Counted from the first letter of the stretch, positions 1-8,120 are shown. The stretch is DNA of 22,163 nt from an uncultured Saprospiraceae bacterium (GCA_937864255.1 CALMIT010000436.1:1-22163), one strand, 5' to 3'. The notes: generated by a model from the letters alone, not told the origin. Numbers and translations: made by a program.

Positions 1-2060
1 GGGTAAGGAATTTCCAGTTCTTTTAAAAGATCAGAAAAGCGACCCCGGTCTTCGGCCAAATCCATATCATTAAAACTGGTGCCGATAATTTTTATACCTT
101 TTTCATGGAAAATCTTGGCGAGTTTCAATGCTGTCTGCCCGCCCAATTGTACGATAATTCCTTCCGGATTTTCCAATTCTATAATTTCTTCCAGGTGCTC
201 CCAAAAAACCGGCTCGAAGTATAATTTATCGGCAATATCAAAATCAGTGGAAACGGTTTCGGGATTGCAATTGACCATGACAGATTCAAAACCGGACTCT
301 TTGATGGCAATCAATCCGTGTACGCAACAATAGTCAAATTCGATACCCTGACCAATTCTGTTTGGACCAGAACCCAGCACGATTATTTTTTTCTTGCCCG
401 AAGGAATGCTTTCATTTTCGGTATCGAAGGTGGAATAAAAATAGGGCGTTTGGGCTTCAAATTCTGCGGCGCAGGTATCCACGATTTTATAAGTGCGTCG
501 TATGCTGAGTTTTTTGCGCTGACGGCTGACTTCCTCCTCGTTGATGCGCATTATCCAGGCGATTTGTGCGTCGGAATAGCCCATTTCTTTCAGTTCGCGG
601 AAAAAATCAGCGGGTATATCTTCGGCTACGTTATAGCGCATCAACTGCTCTTCCGCTTTGACCAGCAGTTTGATTTGTTTGATAAACCAGGGATCAATTC
701 TGGTCAGCTTATGCACCGTTTTTTCAGGCACGCCGAGGCGGAGCGCATCTTTGACGCGGTAAATCCGGTCGTCGCTGGGCTCTTCAAGTTTTTTCAAAAT
801 ATCGTCGGTGCGAATCCACTCTTTCATATCGGCGCCTAGACCCATCCTGCCATTTTCCTGCGACTGACAGGCTTTTTGCAATGCTTCCAGAAAATTTCTG
901 CCGATGGCCATCACCTCGCCCACTGACTTCATTTGCAAACCCAGGCGATGATCCGAACCGTAAAATTTATCGAAATTCCATCGCGGCATTTTTACAATTA
1001 CATAATCCAAAGTAGGCTCAAAATACGCCGAAGTGGTTTTTGTAATTTGGTTTTTCAACTCATCCAGCCGGTAGCCGATAGCCAGTTTGGCGGCAATTTT
1101 TGCAATAGGGTAACCGGTCGCTTTACTCGCCAAAGCCGATGAGCGCGATACGCGGGGATTGATTTCAATGACTATCAAATCTTCCGTTTCAGGATTCAAA
1201 GCAAACTGGATATTACAGCCTCCCGAAAAATTACCCAAAGAACGCATCGCTTTGATAGATTGGTCGCGCATTTCCTGATAAGCCGTATCCGACAAGGTCA
1301 TAGCAGGTGCCACGGTGATGCTGTCGCCGGTGTGGATACCCATCGGGTCCAGATTTTCTACGGTACAAATAATGACCACATTGTCCGCAGCGTCGCGCAA
1401 AAGTTCCAACTCAAATTCTTTCCAGCCCAGCACGGCTCTTTCTACCAAAACTTCGTGAGTGGGCGAGGCATTCAAGCCGCGCCGCAGTGCTGCGTCAAAT
1501 TCTTCCTCAGCGTGTACAAAACCGCCGCCCGTGCCGCCGAGCGTGTAAGAAGGTCGGATAACCAGGGGAAAGCCAATTTTTTGTGCGGCTTCCTTACCTT
1601 CCAAAAAAGAATTGGCGATGAAGGAAGGCGCTACGCTCAATCCGTTTTTCACCATGTGCTGCCGGAAAGCTTCGCGATTTTCGGTCAGTTCAATGGCGTC
1701 CAAATCCACGCCGATCATGCGTACATTATATTTGTCCCAAACGCCCTGTTTGCCGGCTTCGATGGCAAGGTTGAGCGCTGTTTGTCCGCCCATGGTCGGC
1801 AGCACGGCGTCTATTTTTCGCTCTTCCAAAATCTGCACGATACTTTCGACCGTGAGCGGAAGCAGGTAAATATTGTCGGCCGTGACCGGGTCGGTCATAA
1901 TGGTGGCAGGATTGGAATTGATGAGGGTCACTTCGATGCCTTCTTCGCGCAGCGAGCGCGAAGCTTGCGAACCGGAGTAGTCGAACTCGCAGGCTTGACC
2001 GATAATAATAGGACCGCTACCGATGATAAGGACTGAACGGATGGACGTATCTTTTGGCAT
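1..2060 (-). CDS. carB: Carbamoyl-phosphate synthase large subunit, C-terminus cut by window edge
   Basis: Makes carbamoyl phosphate from bicarbonate, ATP and glutamine-derived ammonia for pyrimidine and arginine synthesis; it works in the cytoplasm with the CarA glutaminase. My minus-strand translation starts MPKDTSIRSVLIIGSGPI and stays open for 686 codons to the window edge. Seen: the first carboxyphosphate half with GQACEFDYSGSQA (21-33), NSNPATIMTDP (48-58), PTMGGQTALN (88-97), the ATP-grasp glycine loop GGTGGGF (175-181) and EINPRVSRSSALASKATGYP (299-318). Next come the oligomerisation domain and the start of the second half (GSGPNRIGQGIEFDY, then QLGGQTALKLA). The family is about 1,070 residues, so the rest of the carbamoyl-phosphate half and the allosteric domain lie outside. 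No carA is present next to the start. A separate promoter (2094-2126) suggests transcription independent of aroB. Identification is very secure. Confidence 0.97.
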   Translation of the reverse strand, partial: MPKDTSIRSVLIIGSGPIIIGQACEFDYSGSQASRSLREEGIEVTLINSNPATIMTDPVTADNIYLLPLTVESIVQILEERKIDAVLPTMGGQTALNLAIEAGKQGVWDKYNVRMIGVDLDAIELTENREAFRQHMVKNGLSVAPSFIANSFLEGKEAAQKIGFPLVIRPSYTLGGTGGGFVHAEEEFDAALRRGLNASPTHEVLVERAVLGWKEFELELLRDAADNVVIICTVENLDPMGIHTGDSITVAPAMTLSDTAYQEMRDQSIKAMRSLGNFSGGCNIQFALNPETEDLIVIEINPRVSRSSALASKATGYPIAKIAAKLAIGYRLDELKNQITKTTSAYFEPTLDYVIVKMPRWNFDKFYGSDHRLGLQMKSVGEVMAIGRNFLEALQKACQSQENGRMGLGADMKEWIRTDDILKKLEEPSDDRIYRVKDALRLGVPEKTVHKLTRIDPWFIKQIKLLVKAEEQLMRYNVAEDIPADFFRELKEMGYSDAQIAWIMRINEEEVSRQRKKLSIRRTYKIVDTCAAEFEAQTPYFYSTFDTENESIPSGKKKIIVLGSGPNRIGQGIEFDYCCVHGLIAIKESGFESVMVNCNPETVSTDFDIADKLYFEPVFWEHLEEIIELENPEGIIVQLGGQTALKLAKIFHEKGIKIIGTSFNDMDLAEDRGRFSDLLKELEIPY

Positions 2061-2093
2061 GTGCTGGCAATTTGGCTTTTCGCAAATCGCGCG

Positions 2094-2126
2094 CAAAGAT
2101 AGCCGAATGACTTTGCCCGCCAAAAA
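2094..2126 (-). promoter_or_regulatory. Bacteroidota-type promoter of carB
   Basis: On the minus strand TATCTTTG (2101 to 2094) matches the Bacteroidota -7 consensus TAnnTTTG exactly. A TTTTTG element (2126 to 2121) lies 19 bp upstream, the usual -33 spacing. The predicted leader to the carB ATG is about 25-30 nt. The match and spacing are seen; promoter activity is inferred. Confidence 0.7.
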
Positions 2127-2180
2127 TCTTTTTCAATTTCTGATGTGATTGTAAAAATTGTAATGCTTGTTTTAAAAAAA

Positions 2181-3212
2181 TCACTCTTTCAGTATTTCCA
2201 AAATCAGGCTTTCCTCACAAAATTGGTCAATGACGAAAGAGCCGATGGAAGAAAGCAACGTAAAATTTATCGCCCCCTGTTCATTTTTTTTATCCTGACG
2301 CATAAAAGCGAGTAAATCTTCGAAAGCATTTTCCGACAAGGAAATCTCTCCAAAATGTTTTTTTAAAAAACGGAGAATTTCTTCCAGTTGAAAATCGGGC
2401 AGCCCGCCGCGCAGGTGCGACAGCCGCGCTTCGCACATCATGCCGAAAGCAATCGCTTCGCCGTGCAGCAGCGGCTGGTCAGTCTGCCAGGACCAACTTT
2501 CCACAGCGTGTCCGATGGTGTGTCCGAAATTCAGCGCCTTGCGAATGTTTTTTTCAAATGGGTCGGATAAAACGATTTCCAGTTTTATTTCTATCGCGCG
2601 GCTTATCCATTTTTCAATCGGAAATTGCGACAGGTTTTCCATTTTTATCAAGGCCTTCCAAAGCGGCGGATCGGCGATAAGCGCGTGTTTGATTAGTTCT
2701 GCGAAGCCGCTCCTTAGCTCACGCTCCGGCAGCGTTTTTAAAAAAGAAGTATCCACAAAAACGGCGGCAGGATTTTTAAAAACGCCAATTCCGTTTTTAA
2801 TACTTTGAAAATCAATGCCCAACTTGCCGCCCACCGAGGCGTCCACCTGCGCCAAAAGCGTAGTCGGCATTTGCACAAAATCAATTCCGCGTTTGAAAGT
2901 GGCTGCACAGAATCCGCCCATGTCGCCGATCACGCCGCCACCAAGATTGATGAGCAGACTTTTCCGGTCGGCTTTTTGGTCAAAAAGTGACGACCAGATT
3001 TCCTGGCAGGTGCGTATGTTTTTGTGCGCTTCGCCGGCTTTGATTTCGATCACGGGAAAATCAAAATCCAACTTTGTGAGACAGTAGCGGTGCGTATTTT
3101 CATCCACCAACAAAAAACAGGAAGCATAATTTTTATTCTCCAGCCAGCGATTCAGCGTATCGCACGCATCACCCAAAAAAATAGAATAAGTATCCGCTTT
3201 GAGTTCTTTCAT
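2181..3212 (-). CDS. aroB: 3-dehydroquinate synthase
   Basis: Second enzyme of the shikimate pathway: converts DAHP to 3-dehydroquinate using NAD and a divalent metal, in the cytoplasm. I start at the ATG at 3212 (MKELKADTYSIF), giving 343 aa, normal for the family; an in-frame GTG at 3269 would add 19 residues that do not look family-like. Seen: the nucleotide-binding segment INLGGGVIGDMGGF (88-101), QMPTTLLAQVDASVGGK (114-130), FAELIKH with metal ligand Glu172, IEIK (Lys210), and NFGHTIGH with His231 and His235, followed by LLHGEAIAFGM (His250). These match the catalytic and metal-binding residues known for the family, so the enzyme looks intact. It is divergent from tadA. The downstream 120 bp before carB contains the carB promoter and no obvious terminator, so some read-through is possible. 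Confidence 0.96.
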   Translation of the reverse strand: MKELKADTYSIFLGDACDTLNRWLENKNYASCFLLVDENTHRYCLTKLDFDFPVIEIKAGEAHKNIRTCQEIWSSLFDQKADRKSLLINLGGGVIGDMGGFCAATFKRGIDFVQMPTTLLAQVDASVGGKLGIDFQSIKNGIGVFKNPAAVFVDTSFLKTLPERELRSGFAELIKHALIADPPLWKALIKMENLSQFPIEKWISRAIEIKLEIVLSDPFEKNIRKALNFGHTIGHAVESWSWQTDQPLLHGEAIAFGMMCEARLSHLRGGLPDFQLEEILRFLKKHFGEISLSENAFEDLLAFMRQDKKNEQGAINFTLLSSIGSFVIDQFCEESLILEILKE

Positions 3213-3349
3213 CAGGCTAAAATGAGCTTTGATTTTGAAAGCACAAGTTATAAAGTAAGCCCGCGCCACGTTGCGGCTTTGGTTCTTTTTTTATCTTCGG
3301 CGATTGTTTTTTTAAAGCACTTTTAAAATTCAAGGTTCATTCACACAAA

Positions 3350-3811
3350 ATGGAATCCGAGGCTTTTTCAGTTTTCAGCGACAAATATTTTATGGAGCAG
3401 GCCTTCAAAGAGGCGCTCAAAGCAAAGGCAGCCGACGAAGTGCCGGTAGGCGCGGTGGTAGTGTGCAACAATCAAATCATCGCCCGCGCACACAATCAAA
3501 CCGAGTTGCTCAACGACGTAACGGCTCACGCCGAGATACTGGCGCTCACGGCTGCCGAGCAATATTTGGGCAGCAAATACCTTGACAGTTGCACGCTTTA
3601 CGTCACGCTCGAGCCTTGCGTGATGTGTGCCGGAGCGCTCGCCTGGGCGCAACTCGGAAGGCTCGTATATGCCGCCGAAGACGACAAAAGAGGTTTTGAA
3701 AAAATCGGGCGGCAACTTTTGCATCCTTCTACAAAAGTGGAATTCGGCATTTTGCAGGAGCCGTGCAGCCAGCTTTTGAAAGACTTTTTCAAACAAAAAA
3801 GAAAAGCCTGA
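3350..3811 (+). CDS. tadA: tRNA adenosine(34) deaminase
   Basis: Deaminates adenosine to inosine at the wobble position of tRNA-Arg(ACG), a zinc-dependent cytoplasmic reaction. The 153-aa protein has the cytidine/deoxycytidylate deaminase core: PVGAVVV (32-38), the conserved HN (48-49), the zinc and proton-shuttle motif HAE (60-62), and PCVMC (89-93) giving Cys90 and Cys93 as the other zinc ligands. GALAWAQLGRLVYAAEDDKRG follows, as in bacterial TadA. Length is normal. The start at 3350 is the first ATG; the Met at residue 15 (position 3392) is a plausible alternative because many homologues begin close to it. The gene is divergent from aroB. A TATCTTCG element at 3292-3299 is one base off the -7 consensus and could serve it. 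Confidence 0.95.
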   Translation: MESEAFSVFSDKYFMEQAFKEALKAKAADEVPVGAVVVCNNQIIARAHNQTELLNDVTAHAEILALTAAEQYLGSKYLDSCTLYVTLEPCVMCAGALAWAQLGRLVYAAEDDKRGFEKIGRQLLHPSTKVEFGILQEPCSQLLKDFFKQKRKA

Positions 3812-3922
3812 TCTGCGGAAACCAGCATTCCATCGAATTTTTTCAAGGCGTGGTAGTTGACTGCGGCGGCGATTAAATCAAAGTGCTGATTTTTGTGTTT
3901 TCAAAATGAAAAACGTAAAAAC

Positions 3923-4411
3923 ATGCAAACAAGACGCGTATATTATTCAATTGGCGTTGGCGGGGCTTTCAGTTCCATCGGCGCTGTGATATTTCTGGTT
4001 TTATTTTTTCTCGGCCTGTTTTTCATCGCGCGGGGTATTTTTTACCTGCTTTCCTGGCTGGCGCCTATATTTCTAATCGCCACTTTAATCATTGATTATA
4101 AAGTAGTTACAAATTACCTTCAATGGGTTGTGAGCCTGTTTCGCAGCAATGTGCTTTTTGCCATCGGGATGGTGCTGCTGACTATTTTCGGCTTTCCAAT
4201 CGTGAGCGCCTATCTTTTTGGAAAAGCGATTTTGAAAAGAAAAATCAAAAAAGCGAAAGAGGAATATGAAATGCAAACCGAGGGGCAATTTGTGGACTAC
4301 GAAGAAGTAGAAAGCCAGCCGCACGAACCGGTTGAATTGCCGAAACTGGAAAAGCAAAAGAAAGAAACTCCCCGCAGCCAGTACGATCAGTTTTTTGAAG
4401 AAGAGAAATGA
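3923..4411 (+). CDS. Small membrane protein of unknown function
   Basis: Not recognised as a named family. I start at the ATG at 3923 (MQTRRVYYSIGVGG), giving 162 aa; an upstream in-frame TTG at 3893 is less likely. Three hydrophobic stretches are visible, at about residues 14-40, 42-60 and 75-100. They are followed by a basic segment (LKRKIKKAKEE) and a long acidic, proline-containing cytoplasmic-looking tail ending in YDQFFEEEK. By the positive-inside tendency the tail is probably in the cytoplasm. It lies 18 nt upstream of a membrane glycosyltransferase on the same strand, so the two probably form an operon, and the protein may assist or scaffold that enzyme; this is inference from position only. 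No signal peptide cleavage site is evident. Confidence 0.8.
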   Translation: MQTRRVYYSIGVGGAFSSIGAVIFLVLFFLGLFFIARGIFYLLSWLAPIFLIATLIIDYKVVTNYLQWVVSLFRSNVLFAIGMVLLTIFGFPIVSAYLFGKAILKRKIKKAKEEYEMQTEGQFVDYEEVESQPHEPVELPKLEKQKKETPRSQYDQFFEEEK

Positions 4412-4429
4412 TCATAGGTTTGTAAACTT

Positions 4430-5569
4430 ATGATTGTGCTTTTTTTGGCTCTTCTCATCGGCGGCATTTATGTTTTGATTATAGGCGCTGCACTTTACGG
4501 CTGGTCAAAAACCTCCGTCTGGACTCCGCCGGCAGATTGGTTTGTTTGTACCAAAGTGTCGGTCGTCGTGCCTGCCCGCAACGAAGCCGAAAATATCGCC
4601 GCCTGCCTGGATTCGCTGCTCGCACAAAATTTTCCAAAAGAAAATCTGGAAATCATCGCCGTAGATGATTTTTCCGACGACAATACTGCCGAAATCATCG
4701 GACGCTACGCCGGACAAGTCAGGCTGCTGAAAATGTCGGATCGTGTGAGCGAGCAGCATCTGTCCTCCAAAAAAACAGCACTCACATACGCCGTCGAAGC
4801 GGCAAAAGGTACGCTCATTGTGACCACTGACGCCGATACAAGCATGCCGTCCGACTGGCTGCGTTTGCTGGTTTCTTTTTATGAAAAAACGGGCGCGAAA
4901 ATGATTGCCGCGCCGGTTTTGTTTCACGAAGAAAAGAGCATTTTTGAAAAATTTCAGTCGCTCGACTACGCGGGAATGATGGGCGTGACCGCAGCCGGTT
5001 TTTATTTTAAAAAACCCGGACTTTGCAACGGAGCGAATCTGGCTTTTGAAAAAACGGCCTTCGAGGCGGTGGGCGGCTACGCCGGCACTGACCACCTGGC
5101 TTCGGGCGACGACATGCTGCTGCTCGAAAAAATACACCGCCGCTTTCGTGGAAAAACGGCTTTTTTGAAAAATGCCGACGCTGCCGTTTTCACTCAGGCA
5201 AAATCAAATCTCGCCGGTTTTTGGAGGCAACGGGTTCGCTGGGCTTCAAAGTCCGGCGCTTACACCAACCCGCTTACGCAGTTTTTGCAGGCTTGGGTGT
5301 TTTTGACTTCCTGGGCGGTGATTGGTAGTTTTTTCGCGGCGCTTTTTTGGAGCAGCGAAGTTGGCTGGACAATCTTCGGAGTTTTATTTTTTTCAAAAGC
5401 GCTCGCCGATTTTTTGGTTTTAAAAAAGACCACTGCTTTTTTTAAAAAAAAGGATTTGATGGCGGCTTTTCCGGCGGCATTTTTTCTGCATACTTTTTAT
5501 GTGGCGCTGGTTGGGCTGGCGAGTTTTTTTCAAAAAAAATACGAATGGAAGGGCAGGAGGCTGCGCTGA
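4430..5569 (+). CDS. Membrane glycosyltransferase, GT2 family
   Basis: Likely an inverting, processive-type glycosyltransferase using a nucleotide sugar to build or decorate a cell-surface glycan; the substrate cannot be read from sequence. The 379-aa protein has one N-terminal membrane helix (about 3-24). The GT-A domain follows, with VVVPARNEAENI (45-56), VDDFSDDNT (78-86), the DxD-type TTDADT (132-137), ASGDDMLLLEKI (224-235) and QRVRW (267-271), the QxxRW motif of processive GT2 enzymes. Two or three C-terminal helices cover about 285-370. All expected catalytic motifs are present. It follows the small membrane protein gene by 18 nt. Its stop codon directly abuts the stop codon of the convergent barrel gene, leaving no room for a terminator. 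Confidence 0.9.
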   Translation: MIVLFLALLIGGIYVLIIGAALYGWSKTSVWTPPADWFVCTKVSVVVPARNEAENIAACLDSLLAQNFPKENLEIIAVDDFSDDNTAEIIGRYAGQVRLLKMSDRVSEQHLSSKKTALTYAVEAAKGTLIVTTDADTSMPSDWLRLLVSFYEKTGAKMIAAPVLFHEEKSIFEKFQSLDYAGMMGVTAAGFYFKKPGLCNGANLAFEKTAFEAVGGYAGTDHLASGDDMLLLEKIHRRFRGKTAFLKNADAAVFTQAKSNLAGFWRQRVRWASKSGAYTNPLTQFLQAWVFLTSWAVIGSFFAALFWSSEVGWTIFGVLFFSKALADFLVLKKTTAFFKKKDLMAAFPAAFFLHTFYVALVGLASFFQKKYEWKGRRLR

Positions 5570-6175
5570 TTAGTTTTTGCCGAAAGGCAAATTCAAACCC
5601 ATCATAATAGATAAACCCTGGTGATAAAAATCGGCGCCGGGAGAAAGATTAATGTCGCACAGACCGATGTGGCGGGTCACGGAAAGTGTAATAAAATTAT
5701 CCTCCGCGACGGGCAATTCCAGACCGCCGCCATAGAAAATCTCTGCATTCCAGCGGCTCAATGAAAATTTTTCTTCTACCCAAAGTCCGTCTTCGATGTA
5801 TAATTGCCTGCCTTCCAAGCGAACGGCATAGCCGGCAGCTGCACCGGCGATGAGCAAAAGTCGCCATTTTTGAAAATCCAGTTTTCCAATAACAGGCAGG
5901 TTGAATTCGAGGTAGTTGCTGTACAAAGAAAACGTCTCACCCGTGGATTTTGGAAAAGCTCCGAACTTAAGATATTTTTTTTCGGAAAGACCAATCTGCG
6001 GACGCAGGTACAGGTATTTGTCAAGCTGAAAATCAAGCCCCGCCATCGCATTAAAGCCGCCGCCTTTCTCGCTGATAAAACCACCGCCTTGTATGATCAG
6101 CCCTTTTTGCGCTACCGCAGAAACGCCGAAAAAAAGAAAATACAGGAAAGGGAAAAGGAGTTTTTTAATAGCCAT
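5570..6175 (-). CDS. PorT-like outer-membrane beta-barrel protein
   Basis: A 201-aa secreted protein with a clear signal peptide (basic MAIKK, hydrophobic core, probable cleavage after VSAVA before QKG). The mature part has alternating hydrophobic and polar strands with turns, for example YLYLRPQIGLSEK, NYLEFNLPVIGKLDF and WRLLLIAGAAAGYAV. It ends in LSIMMGLNLPFGKN, which looks like a terminal barrel strand. This pattern fits the PorT / outer-membrane beta-barrel (OMP_b-brl_2) families common in Bacteroidota. A specific role, such as gliding or type IX secretion, cannot be assigned because small barrels of this type are numerous and divergent. It is transcribed alone on the minus strand. The 46-bp palindrome upstream (6234-6279) separates it from the redoxin gene. 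Confidence 0.75.
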   Translation of the reverse strand: MAIKKLLFPFLYFLFFGVSAVAQKGLIIQGGGFISEKGGGFNAMAGLDFQLDKYLYLRPQIGLSEKKYLKFGAFPKSTGETFSLYSNYLEFNLPVIGKLDFQKWRLLLIAGAAAGYAVRLEGRQLYIEDGLWVEEKFSLSRWNAEIFYGGGLELPVAEDNFITLSVTRHIGLCDINLSPGADFYHQGLSIMMGLNLPFGKN

Positions 6176-6233
6176 AGGTGATGGGTGCTGAAAAAGTCTT
6201 TAAGAAACCCCTTAGCCGGCGTTTTATTTTGTA

Positions 6234-6279
6234 TTAACAAAAAGGTCTGCCGAGTGCACTCGGCAGACCTTTTTGTTAA
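6234..6279 (-). terminator. 46-bp perfect palindrome, probable terminator of the redoxin gene
   Basis: Two 23-base arms pair perfectly around a centre between 6256 and 6257, with GC-rich core CTGCCGAGTGCACTCGGCAG flanked by A/T runs. It starts 12 bp past the stop codon of the redoxin gene (minus strand), and the right-hand run becomes a U tract in that transcript. The symmetry means it could terminate in either direction. The palindrome is seen directly; terminator function is inferred. Confidence 0.8.
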
Positions 6280-6291
6280 CGTTGCTTGATT

Positions 6292-6936
6292 TTACTTCTT
6301 CGCCTTTATCGTACAGCCGATGGCTTTGGTAAAATCCGGGTCGGGCTTTTTACCTTTTTGAAGTGCCGTGATGGCGTTTTCCAAATATTTCACCTTTACT
6401 GCTTCGGCGTCCTGCGCGTTGTCGTCAATAGCCCCGATATAACGAACTTTTTTCTTTTTGTCCACGAGAAAAATATGCGGCGTGCGCTCCGCCCCGTATT
6501 GCGGGTAAACTTTCTGACCCTCGTCAAAAAGATATTCGAAAGGAAAATCTTTTTCCTCAGCTCTCTCTTTCATCGCTTCATAACTGTCTGCAGGTTGAAT
6601 TGCAGGGTCGTTCGGGTTAATAGCGATAACCGGATAACCCAGCGGCGCATATTTTTTGTGCAAAGCAATAAGCCGGTCTTCATACATAATCGCGTAAGGG
6701 CAATGATTGCAGGTAAACGTTATGATGTAACCTTTGGCATCCTTGTAACTGTCAAAACTGATGGTTTCGCCTTTTACATTTTTCAGTTTAAACTCGGGAG
6801 CGCGGTCGCCCACTTTTACGCCTTTTACCATCCCAAGAATCGCAGATTCGGTATTGGTAACGTCGGTTTTCCAAACGGCTGCCACTAATAGTATGGAAAG
6901 AACAGAAATGCTCGCAGCAAAAATTAATTTCTTCAT
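6292..6936 (-). CDS. Envelope thioredoxin-fold redoxin (AhpC/TlpA-like)
   Basis: A thiol-disulfide or peroxide-reducing protein of the thioredoxin superfamily, probably periplasmic. The 214-aa sequence starts with an uncleaved anchor or signal peptide (MKKLIFAASISVLSILLVAAVW). It continues with VGDRAPEFKLKNVKGE (42-57), the typical redoxin entry, and a CxxC site FTCNHCPYA (Cys76, Cys79). AINPNDPAIQPADSYEAM and the cis-proline motif RTPHIFLVD (Pro153) follow. This CNHCPY subtype is widespread in Bacteroidota and usually annotated as thioredoxin family or redoxin domain. A third cysteine, Cys208, near the C-terminus is an addition that might act in resolution. It starts 19 bp downstream of the TlpA-like gene on the same strand, so the two are probably co-transcribed. 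The 46-bp palindrome ends the unit. Confidence 0.88.
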   Translation of the reverse strand: MKKLIFAASISVLSILLVAAVWKTDVTNTESAILGMVKGVKVGDRAPEFKLKNVKGETISFDSYKDAKGYIITFTCNHCPYAIMYEDRLIALHKKYAPLGYPVIAINPNDPAIQPADSYEAMKERAEEKDFPFEYLFDEGQKVYPQYGAERTPHIFLVDKKKKVRYIGAIDDNAQDAEAVKVKYLENAITALQKGKKPDPDFTKAIGCTIKAKK

Positions 6937-6955
6937 TGTTCAAAAAGATTTTCGG

Positions 6956-7504
6956 TTATAAAAATGATTGAATAATTTTTTCGAGACTCTGATAATCTTC
7001 AAACTGCTCGCCAATAAATTGACGCTGTTCGCCCTTGTAAACAATAGTGATAGGAATAGCGCCACCCCAATTTTCATCTACTTTTGAAATCCAGCTATTG
7101 GCATCCGGGTCGGCCAAAACGACCACTTCGGGTTGCAAATTTCGTTCGCGAATAAATGGCTTCAACTTACTGTCAATCTGTTTTTTGAAATCAAGGCTGA
7201 CCAGCAAAATTTTCACTTTCTGATCTCGATATTTTTCATGTAGTTGTTCAAAATAGGGCATTTCTTCAACGCAAGGTTTGCACCAGGTAGCCCAAAAATT
7301 GATGACATAAGTCGTGTCGTTTTTCCTGGAGAAAAAATGCTGCATGTCGTCAAAATGATCAAAAATCTTGATCGAATCGGAAGCATTTGTACCGGCAATA
7401 TTTTCATTTTCCGGCGCGGAGTTTTTGGAAGCGTCTTCATTTTCCACACTCGGCTGGCAATCAAAAAACAGCACGGAAAAAAACAGAAACAAGATCATTT
7501 TCAT
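6956..7504 (-). CDS. TlpA-like thiol-disulfide oxidoreductase, putative lipoprotein
   Basis: Predicted envelope reductase of the TlpA/ResA group. I start at the ATG at 7504, giving 182 aa. The N-terminus MKMILFLFFSVLFFDC looks like a lipoprotein signal with Cys16 as the lipid site, although Asp just before the cysteine is atypical. A low-complexity linker (17-45) leads to the thioredoxin domain with YVINFWATWCKPCVEEMPYF (66-85), catalytic Cys75 and Cys78, LLVSLDF (100-106) and the cis-proline GGAIPITIVY (Pro151). The open frame continues upstream to an ATG at 7681, with another ATG at 7519. The extra 59 residues are hydrophobic but end in this signal peptide, so I prefer the shorter form. Likely in an operon with the downstream redoxin. 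Confidence 0.88.
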   Translation of the reverse strand: MKMILFLFFSVLFFDCQPSVENEDASKNSAPENENIAGTNASDSIKIFDHFDDMQHFFSRKNDTTYVINFWATWCKPCVEEMPYFEQLHEKYRDQKVKILLVSLDFKKQIDSKLKPFIRERNLQPEVVVLADPDANSWISKVDENWGGAIPITIVYKGEQRQFIGEQFEDYQSLEKIIQSFL

Positions 7505-7718
7505 ACAGAAAAAATTCATTTTTATAAAGAACACGAATTGGACTCTGTGGTTGAGCGGACTTGTGACGGGTACTAAAAATATGCCACGAAAAGTAAGAAT
7601 ACCATAATTGAGGTAGTAACCAAACAGGGCGCTGAGCGTTAATAAAAAACTTCCCGACAAGCGCGCGACAAAGTTCGCCATGTTGGGAAAATTAACGATG
7701 TTTTAAAATTAAATCATC

Positions 7719-7726
7719 TATTTTTG
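7719..7726 (+). promoter_or_regulatory. -7 promoter box of the muconolactone-isomerase-like gene
   Basis: TATTTTTG matches the Bacteroidota -7 consensus TAnnTTTG. It ends 16 nt before the ATG at 7743. No good -33 element is visible at the usual distance. Confidence 0.55.
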
Positions 7727-7742
7727 CCGCAAAATCAGTAGA

Positions 7743-8048
7743 ATGCAAGCAGATTATCAGTTCATGGTGGATTTCACCATGCCGGAAATGTTGACAGAAG
7801 AGTTTATGGGTTTGTTGCCGTTTCAGAGAGCAAAAGTCAACAGATTGTTCAGGGAGGGAAAATTGATCAACTACGCTTTGTCACTCGAAAATTCCAAACT
7901 CTGGGCGGTTTTCAACGCCAATTCGGAAATGGAAGTGATGGAAATAATAGCCGAATTGCCGCTTACCAAGTTTATGAAAATTTCCATCAGCATGCTCACC
8001 TTTTATAATTCGCTTACTGAAGAAACGCCGGCTTTTTCTATGAATTGA
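7743..8048 (+). CDS. Muconolactone delta-isomerase-like small protein
   Basis: A 101-aa protein whose whole length resembles the muconolactone isomerase (MIase) dimeric alpha-beta fold. It has YQFMVDFTMPEM at the N-terminus (first beta strand), FQRAKVNRLFREGKLINYAL (helix then strand), WAVFNANSEMEVMEIIAELP, and a final strand KFMKISISMLTF. In true MIases the enzyme works in the beta-ketoadipate pathway, but none of that pathway's genes is here. The protein is more likely a divergent member with another small-molecule role, as is common for such orphan copies. It appears to be a single-gene unit with its own -7 box. The fold family is fairly confident; the function is not. Confidence 0.75.
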   Translation: MQADYQFMVDFTMPEMLTEEFMGLLPFQRAKVNRLFREGKLINYALSLENSKLWAVFNANSEMEVMEIIAELPLTKFMKISISMLTFYNSLTEETPAFSMN

Positions 8049-8120
8049 TTCCGGTAGTTTTTCTTTTAACCTAACGGCGACGCCTCTTTTTACCCGACTT
8101 TTTGACTTTGGGCTTCATTC

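Noticed and set aside
318..2036. Long plus-strand open frames within 318-839 and 1260-2036.
   Set aside because: They are antisense to carB, whose minus-strand translation matches the family throughout; the plus-strand products have no recognisable features.
3213..3269. Upstream GTG start of aroB adding 19 residues.
   Set aside because: The ATG at 3212 gives the usual family N-terminus; the extra residues do not look like it.
3812..3890. A minus-strand frame reading HFDLIAAAVNYHALKK and then FDGMLVSADQAF, resembling the end of a PIN-domain toxin.
   Set aside because: Only about 30 residues look plausible. The frame then runs into tadA on the other strand and has a stop just upstream, with no PIN N-terminus. 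Chance or a very decayed remnant.
7505..7681. N-terminal extension of the TlpA-like protein starting at the ATG at 7681.
   Set aside because: The extension is hydrophobic but is followed by a second complete signal peptide. The shorter start gives a normal lipoprotein-type N-terminus.
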